Part shown: one piece after another, positions 27,431-36,851 of the stretch
Layout of the letters: each line of letters opens with the position of its first letter
How positions within the stretch are numbered: the first letter of the stretch is position 1
From: G965261055 sp965261055 [NCBI: Fibrobacteria bacterium]
Lineage (GTDB): Bacteria > Fibrobacterota > Fibrobacteria > UBA11236
NCBI GenBank assembly: GCA_965261055.1
Contig: OZ253440.1
Coordinates: 682,001-746,000, forward strand
Length of the DNA stretch: 64,000 bases
Reading direction: 5' to 3'
The notes under the pieces: model-generated
Told to the model about the DNA's origin: nothing
The model's database searches: none
What the model saw: the letters and a program-made list of their open reading frames with translations, nothing else
Made by a program: the position numbers and the translations under genes

Positions 27431-27542
27431 GCATACGACTATTCAGATAGATAAGTAAAAATTAAATAATCGTGCTTATGTATAAGATAAAAACTTTTTA
27501 ATTGTGGCAATAAGTACATAAATCCCTAAATTTATTTTATTT

Positions 27543-28646
27543 CTACCATAACTCTATTACTAAATCATCTAAGTACAACCAACCTAAGTCACATACCTTA
27601 AAAAAGCCATTGTCTATAACTGCATAACCTTTTTTTACCCATTTATCCAAAGAATCTATTGGTATAATTTCTTTATATTTCTGTAAATCTAAACCTTTAG
27701 CTTGCCTTAACGAAAGCCAGACTTCTTCTCTTTGTTTTGTCACACAATCTATTTCTTCATAAAAATCTGCTGTTTCGTTATTACAACCATTAATAACCCA
27801 TTTTTCATAAGTGGCAAATTTTTTAGAATTTCCTATACGACACTCATCTAGGAAAGAATACGCACCCGATCCTAAACCCAAAAAAGAAAAACCATTCCAA
27901 TAGTTTTGATTATGTATTGAAACTAGGGAATCACGAGCAAAACTGGAAACCTCATACCGCACAAGTCCATTTTCTTCTAACAATTCAACAGCTTTAAGAT
28001 ACATAATATCATACAATTCTTCTTGAATATGAGGTAAAGTATTTCTTTGTTTTTGCTGATAAAATAATGTTTGAGGCTCTATTATAAGTCCATATAAAGA
28101 TAAATGAGAAATAGGATACTGCCCAGCTTCTTCAATGTCTAAAATTAAATCTTGTTCCTTCTGTAAAGGAGTTCCAAACATCAAATCTAAACTAATCTGA
28201 AAATTAAATTGTAATAATAATTGTAATGAATTTAAAATTTGATCTCTACAATGCTTTCTCCCTAAAACGTTTAATAAATGATTTTGAAAAGATTGTACAC
28301 CTAAGCTCACTCTGGTTACACCGTATTTTTGATAAACCTCTAACTTTTCTTGATCAATGCAATTAGGGTTAACTTCTATTGTAACCTCTATTAAAGAAAA
28401 TAAATCCAAATATTTCATTAAAAAAACCATAACTTCTTCAAATAATTTTGCAGAAATTAAAGAGGGAGTACCTCCTCCAAAGTACAAAGTTTGGAAAGCT
28501 GTTTTAGGTAAACACCTCTGTGTTAATTCTAGCTTTAAGACATTAAACCAACGACTATGTTGGTTTGTATTTGCTTTCCAAGTCGAAAAATCACAATACG
28601 GGCAAATAGATTCACAAAAAGGAATGTGTATATAAAGACCTTTCAT
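27543..28646 (-). CDS. hemW: Radical-SAM heme chaperone HemW
   Basis: HemW-type proteins bind heme and a [4Fe-4S] cluster and deliver heme to membrane proteins; they were long annotated as oxygen-independent coproporphyrinogen oxidase. The 367 residues begin GLYIHIPFCESICPYCDF, with the CxxxCxxC cluster motif, without the N-terminal extension of true HemN. YFGGGTPSL, EVNPNCID, GVTRVSLGVQSFQNHLLNVLGR and HNQNYW, the motif linked with heme binding in HemW, are all present. maf ends eight bases upstream, so the two are probably co-transcribed. Confidence 0.92.
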   Translation of the reverse strand: MKGLYIHIPFCESICPYCDFSTWKANTNQHSRWFNVLKLELTQRCLPKTAFQTLYFGGGTPSLISAKLFEEVMVFLMKYLDLFSLIEVTIEVNPNCIDQEKLEVYQKYGVTRVSLGVQSFQNHLLNVLGRKHCRDQILNSLQLLLQFNFQISLDLMFGTPLQKEQDLILDIEEAGQYPISHLSLYGLIIEPQTLFYQQKQRNTLPHIQEELYDIMYLKAVELLEENGLVRYEVSSFARDSLVSIHNQNYWNGFSFLGLGSGAYSFLDECRIGNSKKFATYEKWVINGCNNETADFYEEIDCVTKQREEVWLSLRQAKGLDLQKYKEIIPIDSLDKWVKKGYAVIDNGFFKVCDLGWLYLDDLVIELW

Positions 28647-28654
28647 TCATTATC

Positions 28655-29266
28655 TCAGTTCAATATTTCAAATAACTTGGAATATATTAAATGCGTTGGC
28701 ACTCCCATCACATTAGTATAGCTTCCTTCTATTTTTTCTATGCCAATATGACCAATCCAATCTTGAATACCGTAAGCTCCTGCTTTATCTAAAAATTTAA
28801 AGTTTTCTAACCAATAATCTATTTCATTGATTTTTAATTTTCGAAAATACACCTTAGTAACACAATCAAAGATCCATTGCTGTTTGGTTGTTTGAAAACA
28901 AACTCCTGTAATGGTTTGATGCTCTTTACCTTGTATCTTTTCTAAAAAACTCTTTGCTTCCTCCCCATTTCTAGGTTTTCCCAATAATTCCTGACCTTGA
29001 TTTGCAATTACAACAGTATCTAAAGTCATTAATAATTCGTTTGATTTTAAATCATTTTTTAAACTTTCTGCTTTTAATTGAGCTAAATAACAAGGAACAG
29101 ATCTCAATGTAAGATTTTTAAAGTAAACCTCTTTACAATCAGAAACTCTACATTTGAAGTCAAACCCTAACTCTTCTAAAAGTTGTTTGCGACGAGGAGA
29201 ATTCGATCCCAAGATAATGTTATACGGATAGCTGTCTAAAAAGTTTGAATTAGATTTTTTTTTCAT
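28655..29266 (-). CDS. maf: Maf-family nucleoside triphosphate pyrophosphatase
   Basis: Maf proteins hydrolyse non-canonical or pyrimidine nucleoside triphosphates and so clean the nucleotide pool. The 203 residues contain ILGSNSPRRKQLLEELG (substrate-binding SxSPRR), LDTVVIANQ (catalytic Asp), LGKPRNGEEAKSFL and DKAGAYGIQDWIG with EGSYTNVMGVPT. The last two blocks place it with the dTTP/UTP-type (YhdE-like) group and look close to Bacteroidota sequences as I remember them. It is upstream of hemW on the same strand. Confidence 0.93.
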   Translation of the reverse strand: MKKKSNSNFLDSYPYNIILGSNSPRRKQLLEELGFDFKCRVSDCKEVYFKNLTLRSVPCYLAQLKAESLKNDLKSNELLMTLDTVVIANQGQELLGKPRNGEEAKSFLEKIQGKEHQTITGVCFQTTKQQWIFDCVTKVYFRKLKINEIDYWLENFKFLDKAGAYGIQDWIGHIGIEKIEGSYTNVMGVPTHLIYSKLFEILN

Positions 29267-29705
29267 TATTCTAAGTTGTTTACAACCGAATCAAAACGAT
29301 TTATATTTAATAAAACCAAAGTACAAGCTTCCAACCAAATAATTCCCCGCTTCTGTTAACTTTCTTTGTAATTCTTCACACACTCTGTGCTCGGACTAAA
29401 TATAACAACTTTAAAGGTGCGTTTATGATGGCGTGAGTATTAATTTTAACTTTTCAGGGGAAAAATAAAGAGTTAATACGAATATATTATTAGGTATATC
29501 AGTCAAAAAAGGAAAAGTATGTAACCCTAATATTATATCTTTAAAAGGATTTATAGAATACACTGGATAGCTCTCTTTCATTAATTTGTTTGTACAAAAT
29601 AAAAATAACAGCTAGAATTTTAACTTGCACCCAAAATTATGACATTAATCATTTACAAATGATATAAATTATAACTATATCCATAAAGCATTACCGTACA
29701 ATTTT
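29267..29705. other. Gene-free stretch between maf and the helicase gene
   Basis: This is AT-rich DNA between two divergent genes. On the minus strand around 29440-29590 a short open piece starts MKESYPVYSINPFKDIILG and runs to about 50 codons before a stop. It looks like a remnant, but I recognise no family. Promoters for both neighbours should lie here, though I see no confident boxes. Confidence 0.4.
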
Positions 29706-31013
29706 ATGAACATTGATTTAAATAATTCAAAACAAACTGAACTTCTTCATAATGTAACTCAAACGACTCAAAACATTTTTCTGACAGGGCGTGCTGGAAC
29801 TGGAAAATCAACTCTTTTACGCTATATTCTAAAAAATGTACAAAAAAATATTGTAGCTCTTTCCCCAACAGGACTTGCTGCTTTAAATATTGGTGGATCA
29901 ACTATACATTCTTTTTTTCAATTTCCTTTATCTTTTTTAACCCCTCAAGATTCTAGGCTAGACCTGATTCGATATAATCAAAATAAACGTTCCATCATCA
30001 AAAAAATAAACCTAATTGTCATTGATGAAGTTTCCATGTGCAGAGCTGATATTATGGATGCTATTGACTACTGTTTAAGACGCGTATGCAAATCCAACTT
30101 ACCATTTGCAGGCAAACAACTACTATTAGTTGGAGATTTATTTCAACTAGAGCCCGTTGTAACATCTAAAGAGAAACAATTATTACAACAATTTTATAAA
30201 TCTGCTTATTTTTTTTCTGCACAAGTATTTCAAAACTATAGTTTAAAAAAAATAACCCTAGAAAAAGTATACCGCCAAAAAGATCTTGATTTCATAGACC
30301 TTCTAGACCGTATTCGCGTTAAACAAATCTCACACAACGATTTAGATTTATTAAATTCTCGCTACCAAGCTCCTTTAAAGGAATCTCAAAATAAAATTTT
30401 AGTAACTACTCTAAAACAAACCTCAGACATTATAAACACAAAAAAACTACTAAGTTTACCTCACCCTATTCACTTCTTTAAAGGAGTCACAAACGGAGTC
30501 TTTCCTAATTCTATTTTACCTGTTCCAATCACTCTACAACTTAAAATAGATTCTCAAGTTATGTTTATCAAAAATGATAAACTTAAACGGTGGGTAAATG
30601 GTACAATTGGTGTTGTTAAAAACATCATAGGCAAAGACATCTTCATTTTATGCCACGATTCTCAAGAAGAAGTTAAAGTCTCTTGGGAAACTTGGGAAAA
30701 TGAACAATATATGGTCAACGATGAAGAACAAATTGAATCTAAAGTTATTGGAACTTATAAGCAATATCCTTTACAACTTGCATGGGCTATAACTATTCAT
30801 AAAAGCCAAGGCTTATCCTTTGATCAAGTTGAAATTGATTTAGGAGTAGGTTCTTTTAGTGCTGGTCAAACTTATGTCGCTCTTAGCAGGTGTCGCTCCT
30901 TCGGAGGCCTTTCTCTAAAAACTAAAATACAATTCAAAGATTTAATTGTTCAGAATGAAGTCCTAGAATATATAGGAGAACTCTATTTAGAAGAATTAGA
31001 CAGCTCTCTTTAA
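29706..31013 (+). CDS. Pif1-like / RecD-like superfamily 1 DNA helicase
   Basis: This 435-residue ATP-dependent DNA helicase has the SF1B pattern. Walker A GRAGTGKSTLL lies near residue 28, followed by LSPTGLAALNIGGSTIHSFF, Walker B LIVIDEVSMC and GKQLLLVGDLFQLEPV. The C-terminal motifs are AWAITIHKSQGLSFDQVEIDLG and QTYVALSRCRSFGGLSL. The 'GLAALNIGGSTIHSFF' block is typical of the bacterial Pif1 family. The family unwinds 5'-to-3' and acts on forks and G-quadruplexes in eukaryotes; the bacterial role is less clear. It is probably cytosolic. parC follows after about 96 bases. Confidence 0.88.
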   Translation: MNIDLNNSKQTELLHNVTQTTQNIFLTGRAGTGKSTLLRYILKNVQKNIVALSPTGLAALNIGGSTIHSFFQFPLSFLTPQDSRLDLIRYNQNKRSIIKKINLIVIDEVSMCRADIMDAIDYCLRRVCKSNLPFAGKQLLLVGDLFQLEPVVTSKEKQLLQQFYKSAYFFSAQVFQNYSLKKITLEKVYRQKDLDFIDLLDRIRVKQISHNDLDLLNSRYQAPLKESQNKILVTTLKQTSDIINTKKLLSLPHPIHFFKGVTNGVFPNSILPVPITLQLKIDSQVMFIKNDKLKRWVNGTIGVVKNIIGKDIFILCHDSQEEVKVSWETWENEQYMVNDEEQIESKVIGTYKQYPLQLAWAITIHKSQGLSFDQVEIDLGVGSFSAGQTYVALSRCRSFGGLSLKTKIQFKDLIVQNEVLEYIGELYLEELDSSL

Positions 31014-31109
31014 TAATATGATGATATTTTTATCTTTAAATACTAGGAATTGATTCTCTTTAACCATAAATTTTTAAATTTTAAAGAATTCAACTAAATA
31101 GAATACAAT

Positions 31110-33068
31110 ATGATTCAAAAAAACAATGAAATTCAATCACTCTATCAAAATTATTTTTTAGACTATGCCTCATATGTAATTATTGAAAGAGCTATTCCAG
31201 CACTTGAAGATGGCTTAAAACCTGTTCAACGCCGTATTTTATTTTCTTTATTTGAAATACAAGATGGTCGTTTCCATAAAGCTGCTAATGTAATTGGTAA
31301 TACAATGAAATACCATCCTCATGGGGATGTAGCAATTCAAGATGCTTTAATTCATATTGCTCAAAAAAACTTTTTAATAGAAACACAAGGAAATTGGGGA
31401 GACTCAACATCAGGAGATCGAGCTGCTGCTCCTCGATATATAGAATGTAAATTGAGTGATTTTGCCTTAGACATTTCTTTTAATAAAAAAACAACTCTTT
31501 GGACAGATTCCTATGACGGACGTAACAAAGAGCCTGTACATTTACCTGTTAAATTCCCACTACTTTTATTACAAGGCTGTGATGGAATTGCTGTGGGACT
31601 AGCAACTAAAATTTTACCACATAACTTCATTGAATTAATTGCCTGTTCTATTTCTATCTTAAAAAAAGAAAATTTCACACTCTACCCAGATTTTATTTCA
31701 GGTGGCAGTATAGATATTTCGGAATATAAAGATGGACTATCAGGTGGAAAAATCAAAATCCGAAGTTACATCGAATATTCTAAATCTAAAAAATGCCTTA
31801 TCATTAAAAGTATTCCTTATGGCACAACCTCTATCACTTTAATAGAATCTATTATCAATGCTAATCAGAGAAATAAAATAAAAATAAAAAGAATAGAGAA
31901 TAATTCTGCACAAGATATTCAAATTTTTGTTTACCTAGCTAGCGGATATGAAGCTGAGAAAACAATTCAATCTCTTTACTCTTTTACAGACTGCGAAACA
32001 AGCCTTTCACCAAATTCTTGTACAATTGAAAATGAATCTCCTGTATTTTTAGGTGTTTCTGAAATTCTTAAGAAAAATGTTCAACAAATAAAATTACTCC
32101 TTAAACAAGAACTAGAAATTTTACAAAATGAGCTTCAAGAAAAATATTTCGATAAATATTTAGAAAAAATATTTATCGAAGAAAAAATCTATAGGACAAT
32201 AGAAGAATGTGTAACATTAGAAGAAATTTTTTCAAAAATATACCAAGAACTAGAACCTTTTAAAAAAGATTTATTAAAACCTATCGTAGACAACGATATT
32301 GAAAAATTATTAGAAATTCGAGTCAAAAGCATTTCTCGCTATGATCGCTTCAAAGAAGAAACTGCAAGAAATAACATCTTAAGATATTTAAAAGAAACAC
32401 AGAAAAAACTCAAGAACCTAACAGCTTACACTATTCTTTATTTTGAGAAAATTAAAAAAAAATACACAAAAGACCGCCAAAGAAAATCAAAAATAACAAC
32501 ATTCAAAACGATTGATAAATCTCAATTTATACTATCTAATACGAAAGTGTTTTATAGTTCAGAAACAGGTTTTGTCGGAACTCAAGTTAAATCAGACCAA
32601 TTTGTAGAAAATTGCTCCATGATTGACGATATTCTTGTTATTACGACAGATGGAATTTTAACTGTTATCAAAATTAAAGAAAAAGAGTATGTAGGAAAAA
32701 ACATTCTTTATATAGATAGATGGAATTCAGAGAAAAGTAAAAACTTAATTTTCACTATAGTCTTCTGTGAAGCACCAGGATATGCAACCTATCTTAAAAG
32801 ATTCACAGTAGGTGGTTTTACAAGATACAAAAACTATTCATTATTTAATTCACAATCCAAAAGCAAGATCTTTTATCTAAATAGTCATAATTCTATTAAA
32901 CAAGCACCTAACCTTTTAATCAAACACAAAAGTAAACCTCGTATTAAAAAAGAACTTTCTATTTCTATAAATGATTTCCAAACTAAAAGTCGTAGTTCTA
33001 AAGGTAATATCATTACGAAACATACTGTTCAAAAAATTCAAATTTCAAAAGGTTTCATTGATTCGTAA
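31110..33068 (+). CDS. parC: Topoisomerase IV subunit A-type protein (ParC-like)
   Basis: This second type IIA topoisomerase cutting subunit in the window is a 652-residue protein. It is shorter than GyrA because the C-terminal propeller is reduced. It has LYQNYFLDYASYVIIERAIPALEDGLKPVQRRIL, YHPHGDVAIQDAL and the catalytic Tyr110 in AAAPRYIE, followed by LPVKFPLLLLQGCDGIAVGLATKILPHN. No GyrA box is present. This start (LYQNxFLDYASYVIxERAxPAxEDGLKPVQRRIL) is the pattern of ParC from Bacteroidota-like bacteria. It should decatenate daughter chromosomes with a ParE partner, which is not in the window. Confidence 0.9.
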   Translation: MIQKNNEIQSLYQNYFLDYASYVIIERAIPALEDGLKPVQRRILFSLFEIQDGRFHKAANVIGNTMKYHPHGDVAIQDALIHIAQKNFLIETQGNWGDSTSGDRAAAPRYIECKLSDFALDISFNKKTTLWTDSYDGRNKEPVHLPVKFPLLLLQGCDGIAVGLATKILPHNFIELIACSISILKKENFTLYPDFISGGSIDISEYKDGLSGGKIKIRSYIEYSKSKKCLIIKSIPYGTTSITLIESIINANQRNKIKIKRIENNSAQDIQIFVYLASGYEAEKTIQSLYSFTDCETSLSPNSCTIENESPVFLGVSEILKKNVQQIKLLLKQELEILQNELQEKYFDKYLEKIFIEEKIYRTIEECVTLEEIFSKIYQELEPFKKDLLKPIVDNDIEKLLEIRVKSISRYDRFKEETARNNILRYLKETQKKLKNLTAYTILYFEKIKKKYTKDRQRKSKITTFKTIDKSQFILSNTKVFYSSETGFVGTQVKSDQFVENCSMIDDILVITTDGILTVIKIKEKEYVGKNILYIDRWNSEKSKNLIFTIVFCEAPGYATYLKRFTVGGFTRYKNYSLFNSQSKSKIFYLNSHNSIKQAPNLLIKHKSKPRIKKELSISINDFQTKSRSSKGNIITKHTVQKIQISKGFIDS

Positions 33069-34167
33069 TTTAACCTTTTTTATTACAATAGGAATATGCT
33101 TAAGTCTTTTTTTGTCTATCCCTATTGAAGCTAAATCTTTAAAAGAGATTAAAAAAGATATTATCCAAGAGTCAAAAGCGATTAAAAAAATTCAAAAGAA
33201 AAAAGGATCTATTTTATCTCAAATAAAAGAAAATAAATCCAACATTCAAAATATTCAACAATATTTAAAAAAACTAGATTCAGTTGGAGTTAATTTAAAC
33301 AAAAGTATTGTCACAAGTAAGAAAAAAATAAAAAAAATTCAAAAGAAACTTATTTCCAAAGAAAGATGGATTCATAAAAGAATTCGTTTTTTATTCATCT
33401 ACCAGAAACAACAATTTAATTCGTTTTTTAATATTAAAAAAGAATCTAACTGGATTAAATCACTCTTATTTATCAAAAAATTTGTTGACACTGACAAACA
33501 AATAATTAAAATAATTAATAAACAACAACAAAATTACAAAAAAGCTTTAACAGATTTTAATCTAAAAAAGAACGCAAATCAAAATTTTAAAAAGTTAAAA
33601 TCAAAAGAAGTTAAACTATATTCAAAAAAAATAAGATCTTATCAAATAAAAATTAAAACACTTTCAACTAACGAAAAAAATCGCATTAATATTCTAGAAG
33701 AACTAAGACAATTTGAGAGAAAGATTTTAGAAAAACAAAGGAAAAAATCTAAGTTTAAATTTGCTATAGAACAAAAAACATGTAATCCTCTTAAAGATTT
33801 CAGAATATTTTCTAAATACGGAATTCAAAAACACTTTCAGCTTAAAACAAAAACTCAAAACTTAGGTGCAGAAATCATAGGTAAATCCAAACAACCTGTT
33901 TTAGCTATTGCAAAAGGAGAAGTTCTTTACACTGGCAACATACCTGGTCATGGAAAGGGTGTAATCATTTACCATGGGTCAGACTTTTATGTTATCTATG
34001 GTAATCTAAAAAACATTAAAGTGCGTGTCGGTGAAAAAGTGAGTGGCTGTCAATCTGTAGCGAGATTACCTAATAGTCAACGAACCTCTGAACGCACAAT
34101 CTATTTTGAAGTTAGAAACAATAAAAATTCAGTTAATCCTTTAACATGGTTAAAAAAAGTAATTTAA
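33058..34167 (+). CDS. M23-family peptidoglycan peptidase / EnvC-like septal factor
   Basis: The N-terminus has no ATG after the parC stop, so I choose TTG 33058, seven bases after an AAAAGG. It gives MIRNLTFFITIGICLSLFLSIPIEA, a clean signal peptide, overlapping parC by 11 bases. The first in-frame ATG (32971) lies deep inside parC. The mature 340-odd residues are a long Lys-rich coiled coil (about residues 30-250) followed by a C-terminal LytM/M23 fold (PVLAIAKGEVLYTGNIPGHGKGVIIYHG). The HxGxxxxYxHL zinc set seems incomplete: the family's final His-x-His is read here as GNLKNIKVRVGEKV. It may therefore be a non-catalytic amidase activator like EnvC. Confidence 0.8.
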   Translation: MIRNLTFFITIGICLSLFLSIPIEAKSLKEIKKDIIQESKAIKKIQKKKGSILSQIKENKSNIQNIQQYLKKLDSVGVNLNKSIVTSKKKIKKIQKKLISKERWIHKRIRFLFIYQKQQFNSFFNIKKESNWIKSLLFIKKFVDTDKQIIKIINKQQQNYKKALTDFNLKKNANQNFKKLKSKEVKLYSKKIRSYQIKIKTLSTNEKNRINILEELRQFERKILEKQRKKSKFKFAIEQKTCNPLKDFRIFSKYGIQKHFQLKTKTQNLGAEIIGKSKQPVLAIAKGEVLYTGNIPGHGKGVIIYHGSDFYVIYGNLKNIKVRVGEKVSGCQSVARLPNSQRTSERTIYFEVRNNKNSVNPLTWLKKVI

Positions 34168-34168
34168 A

Positions 34169-35143
34169 ATGAATTTTAATTTTGATAGGACAATTGCTCA
34201 AGGCTCTATTAAAAGTCTCTTAAACTCATCTCTTAAACAAAATAAACTACCACAATCATCTATCTTTTATGGTCAACAAGGTATGGGTCAATACGCTCTT
34301 GCTTGCGATCTCATAGAAAATATCGTAACATCTTGGGAAAATCATTTAATCTGTTTTCCTAGTTCTGAAAAAGATTCTATTCCCTCTGAAAACGAACAAT
34401 TTGAACAATATCGAAGCCTCTTAGAAAACCCTTACCAAGATCTTCATCAAAAACGAAACATCATTTCTATTAATCAAATTCGTAATTTAAGTCAAAAAAT
34501 TCTTTATAAATCTGTTGATCAACGTAAACGCATTGTGAGTATATGGGGTATTGAATACTTAACTCTCTCAGCAACTAATGCTTTACTTAAAGTTTTAGAA
34601 GATACTCCTCCTCATACTTACTTTATACTCATAAGTAATCAAATTAATCAAATTTTACCTACAATCCGATCTAGGTGTGTAGAGTTTTTTTTCCCTAATC
34701 TCTCTCAAAAAGATTTTTTTCCTCTAAAAGAATTTGAAGAACCTATAAAACAAAAGCTTCTGATGTATTCTGGTTACTCCCCTACTAAATTATATAACAT
34801 TCAATCATTAGGTGGAGAAAAATTAATTGAACAATGCTTTCATCTATTTAAACTTCTAATAAATCAAAACTGGATTCACTTTAATCAGATACTTGAAAAA
34901 GAAGAAATTTGGAACGATACGGAAAAAACTAATATTATCTTATCTATTTGTTTGGAAATTTTATCTTTGACCCTTAAAAACAAACTGGAACCTTTACCCG
35001 ACTTCTATAATACTTCTTTTATAAAAACTAATTCTACTCTTATTCGTTACTTCTTAGAAAATAGCCTTCTAAGAATTAAAGAAAATTCAAAACCTCTTAT
35101 TGCTTTAAGTGGTCTTTTTTTACATTTTAAAAATCACTTATAA
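34169..35143 (+). CDS. holB: DNA polymerase III delta-prime subunit
   Basis: Delta-prime is the stator of the clamp loader that opens the sliding clamp. The 324 residues are AAA+-like. The P-loop position reads GQQGMGQ (35-41) and lacks the Lys-Ser/Thr, as expected for a subunit that does not bind ATP. Family blocks ISINQIRNLSQKI, KRIVSIWGIEYLTLSATNALLKVLEDTPPHTYFILISN and PTIRSRCVEF (the SRC motif) are clear. The zinc-binding cysteines seen in many clamp-loader subunits are missing. The gene follows the M23 gene by one base and precedes recJ by six. Confidence 0.85.
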   Translation: MNFNFDRTIAQGSIKSLLNSSLKQNKLPQSSIFYGQQGMGQYALACDLIENIVTSWENHLICFPSSEKDSIPSENEQFEQYRSLLENPYQDLHQKRNIISINQIRNLSQKILYKSVDQRKRIVSIWGIEYLTLSATNALLKVLEDTPPHTYFILISNQINQILPTIRSRCVEFFFPNLSQKDFFPLKEFEEPIKQKLLMYSGYSPTKLYNIQSLGGEKLIEQCFHLFKLLINQNWIHFNQILEKEEIWNDTEKTNIILSICLEILSLTLKNKLEPLPDFYNTSFIKTNSTLIRYFLENSLLRIKENSKPLIALSGLFLHFKNHL

Positions 35144-35149
35144 TTACAA

Positions 35150-36850
35150 ATGTCCAATCCAATTTTTACAAACATTATAAAACCGACAGAAAATTTAAAA
35201 TTGAATCAAGAATTTTCTAAACAGCTATCAAGTCCTATTTTTGTTGCAGATTTATTATTAAACAATAAAATTGATTCAACACAAAAAGCCAGAACATTTT
35301 TTTTAGCAGAAAATCCTCCCTTTACTTCCAACAGAAATCTTCTCAATTTACCTGAAACAGTTGAAACCTTAAAACAAATATACACAAACCAAGATCGAAT
35401 TTTAATTCACGGTGATTATGATGTTGATGGTATAACAGGTACTGCCATTTTATATCGTTTCCTCAAAAAAACTGGATTTTGTGTCCAAACATTCATTCCT
35501 AACCGTTTTCAAGATGGCTACGGAATCACACTAAATAACATAAATAAATTTGCTAAACAAGGTATTAAATGGATTATAACAGTTGACACAGGTATAACTG
35601 CCAATAAAGAAATAGAGCTAGCTAATCAATTAGGTATGCAAGTTATTGTAACAGACCACCATCAATCTGGTAATACACTTCCCCTGGCTAAATTAATTGT
35701 AAACCCAAATCAATCTCTTTGCTCCTACCCCAACTCTAGTTTATGTGGAGCCGCTGTTGCTTGGAAAATAGTTAATGCTTACGCTCAAAAATATTTAGAT
35801 CAGAATGCCGATAATTTACTTTACCTAGTTGCTTTAGCTAGCTTATCAGATGTCGTTGAGATTAATGCCGAAAATAAATATCTTATTCGGAAAGGTTTAA
35901 AAGTCATGTTAAAATCCCCCGACCTAGGTCTTCAAGAGCTTTTGCGACACACTAAACTCAATCAAAAAGAGAGTCTTACTTCAACCGATGTTTTATTTGG
36001 AATATCCCCTCTTCTAAACGCGGCTGGTCGTGTTGATGATGCATCTTTGTCTCTTCAACTTTTAATCACAGAAAATCGACAAGAAGCCAAAGAAAATTTT
36101 CAAAAACTTTTAACCTTGAATTTAGAAAGAAGATCCTTGGAAAAAATTGCTTCTGAAGAGGCTCTACAAAAAATTAATTTAGAAGATAACTTAATAAAAT
36201 CTTGTATCATTTTACATTCACCAAACTGGCATGAAGGCATTATTGGGATCGTTGCCTCTAGAGTTTTGGAAAAAACTCAAAAACCGACTATTATTATGAA
36301 CTGTAAAGATGGTATATGTAAAGGTTCTGGACGGAGCGTTCTCGGCTTTAATCTGCACAAAGCTTTACAAAATTGCCAAGATATTTTTATAAACTGGGGT
36401 GGGCATTACTATGCTTGTGGCTTTTCTATTCTTGAAGAAAATATTCCTAAACTGAAAGAACACCTTAACATGGTCGCCCAAAAACACTTACCAGATAATT
36501 TTTTTGTTCCAAGACTACAGCCCCATACAGCTATAGAATTTCGGAGTATTAATAAAGATACAATGCTATGGCTACAACGATTTGAACCTTGTGGACCTAG
36601 TAATGAAAGACCTTTATTTTATTCCGAAAAAGTGCACTTTAAAAACACTCAAATTATTGGAAAACAGCATCTTAAATTTGATGTATCCCAAAATTCTCAT
36701 ACCTTTTCTGCAATTTATTTTAATTCAATTCATTTTTTTCAAACGATTAAAGAATTTGAACACTTTAATATCGTATTCTATTTAGAATGGAACTACTTTA
36801 GAAACTCAAAAACTATACAATTTCAAATTAAAGGCATCCATAATTATTAG
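35150..36850 (+). CDS. recJ: Single-stranded-DNA-specific exonuclease RecJ
   Basis: RecJ degrades single-stranded DNA 5'-to-3' in recombination and mismatch repair. The 566 residues hold the DHH phosphoesterase core, with HGDYDVDGITGTAILYRF, VDTGI, VTDHHQ (the DHH triad), PNQ and CGAAVAWK. The DHHA1 region follows with HSPNWHEGIIGIVASRVLE, GSGRSVLGFNLHKAL and GGHYYACGFSI. A C-terminal OB-like domain has FEPCGPSNERPLF. Length and motif order match RecJ. It is packed between holB and hemH, with two bases before hemH. Confidence 0.96.
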   Translation: MSNPIFTNIIKPTENLKLNQEFSKQLSSPIFVADLLLNNKIDSTQKARTFFLAENPPFTSNRNLLNLPETVETLKQIYTNQDRILIHGDYDVDGITGTAILYRFLKKTGFCVQTFIPNRFQDGYGITLNNINKFAKQGIKWIITVDTGITANKEIELANQLGMQVIVTDHHQSGNTLPLAKLIVNPNQSLCSYPNSSLCGAAVAWKIVNAYAQKYLDQNADNLLYLVALASLSDVVEINAENKYLIRKGLKVMLKSPDLGLQELLRHTKLNQKESLTSTDVLFGISPLLNAAGRVDDASLSLQLLITENRQEAKENFQKLLTLNLERRSLEKIASEEALQKINLEDNLIKSCIILHSPNWHEGIIGIVASRVLEKTQKPTIIMNCKDGICKGSGRSVLGFNLHKALQNCQDIFINWGGHYYACGFSILEENIPKLKEHLNMVAQKHLPDNFFVPRLQPHTAIEFRSINKDTMLWLQRFEPCGPSNERPLFYSEKVHFKNTQIIGKQHLKFDVSQNSHTFSAIYFNSIHFFQTIKEFEHFNIVFYLEWNYFRNSKTIQFQIKGIHNY

Positions 36851-36851
36851 T

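Noticed and set aside
29267-29705. Small gene starting MKESYPVYSINPF on the minus strand
   Set aside because: The frame stops after about 50 codons, continues only with breaks, and matches no family I know; kept as a possible remnant only.
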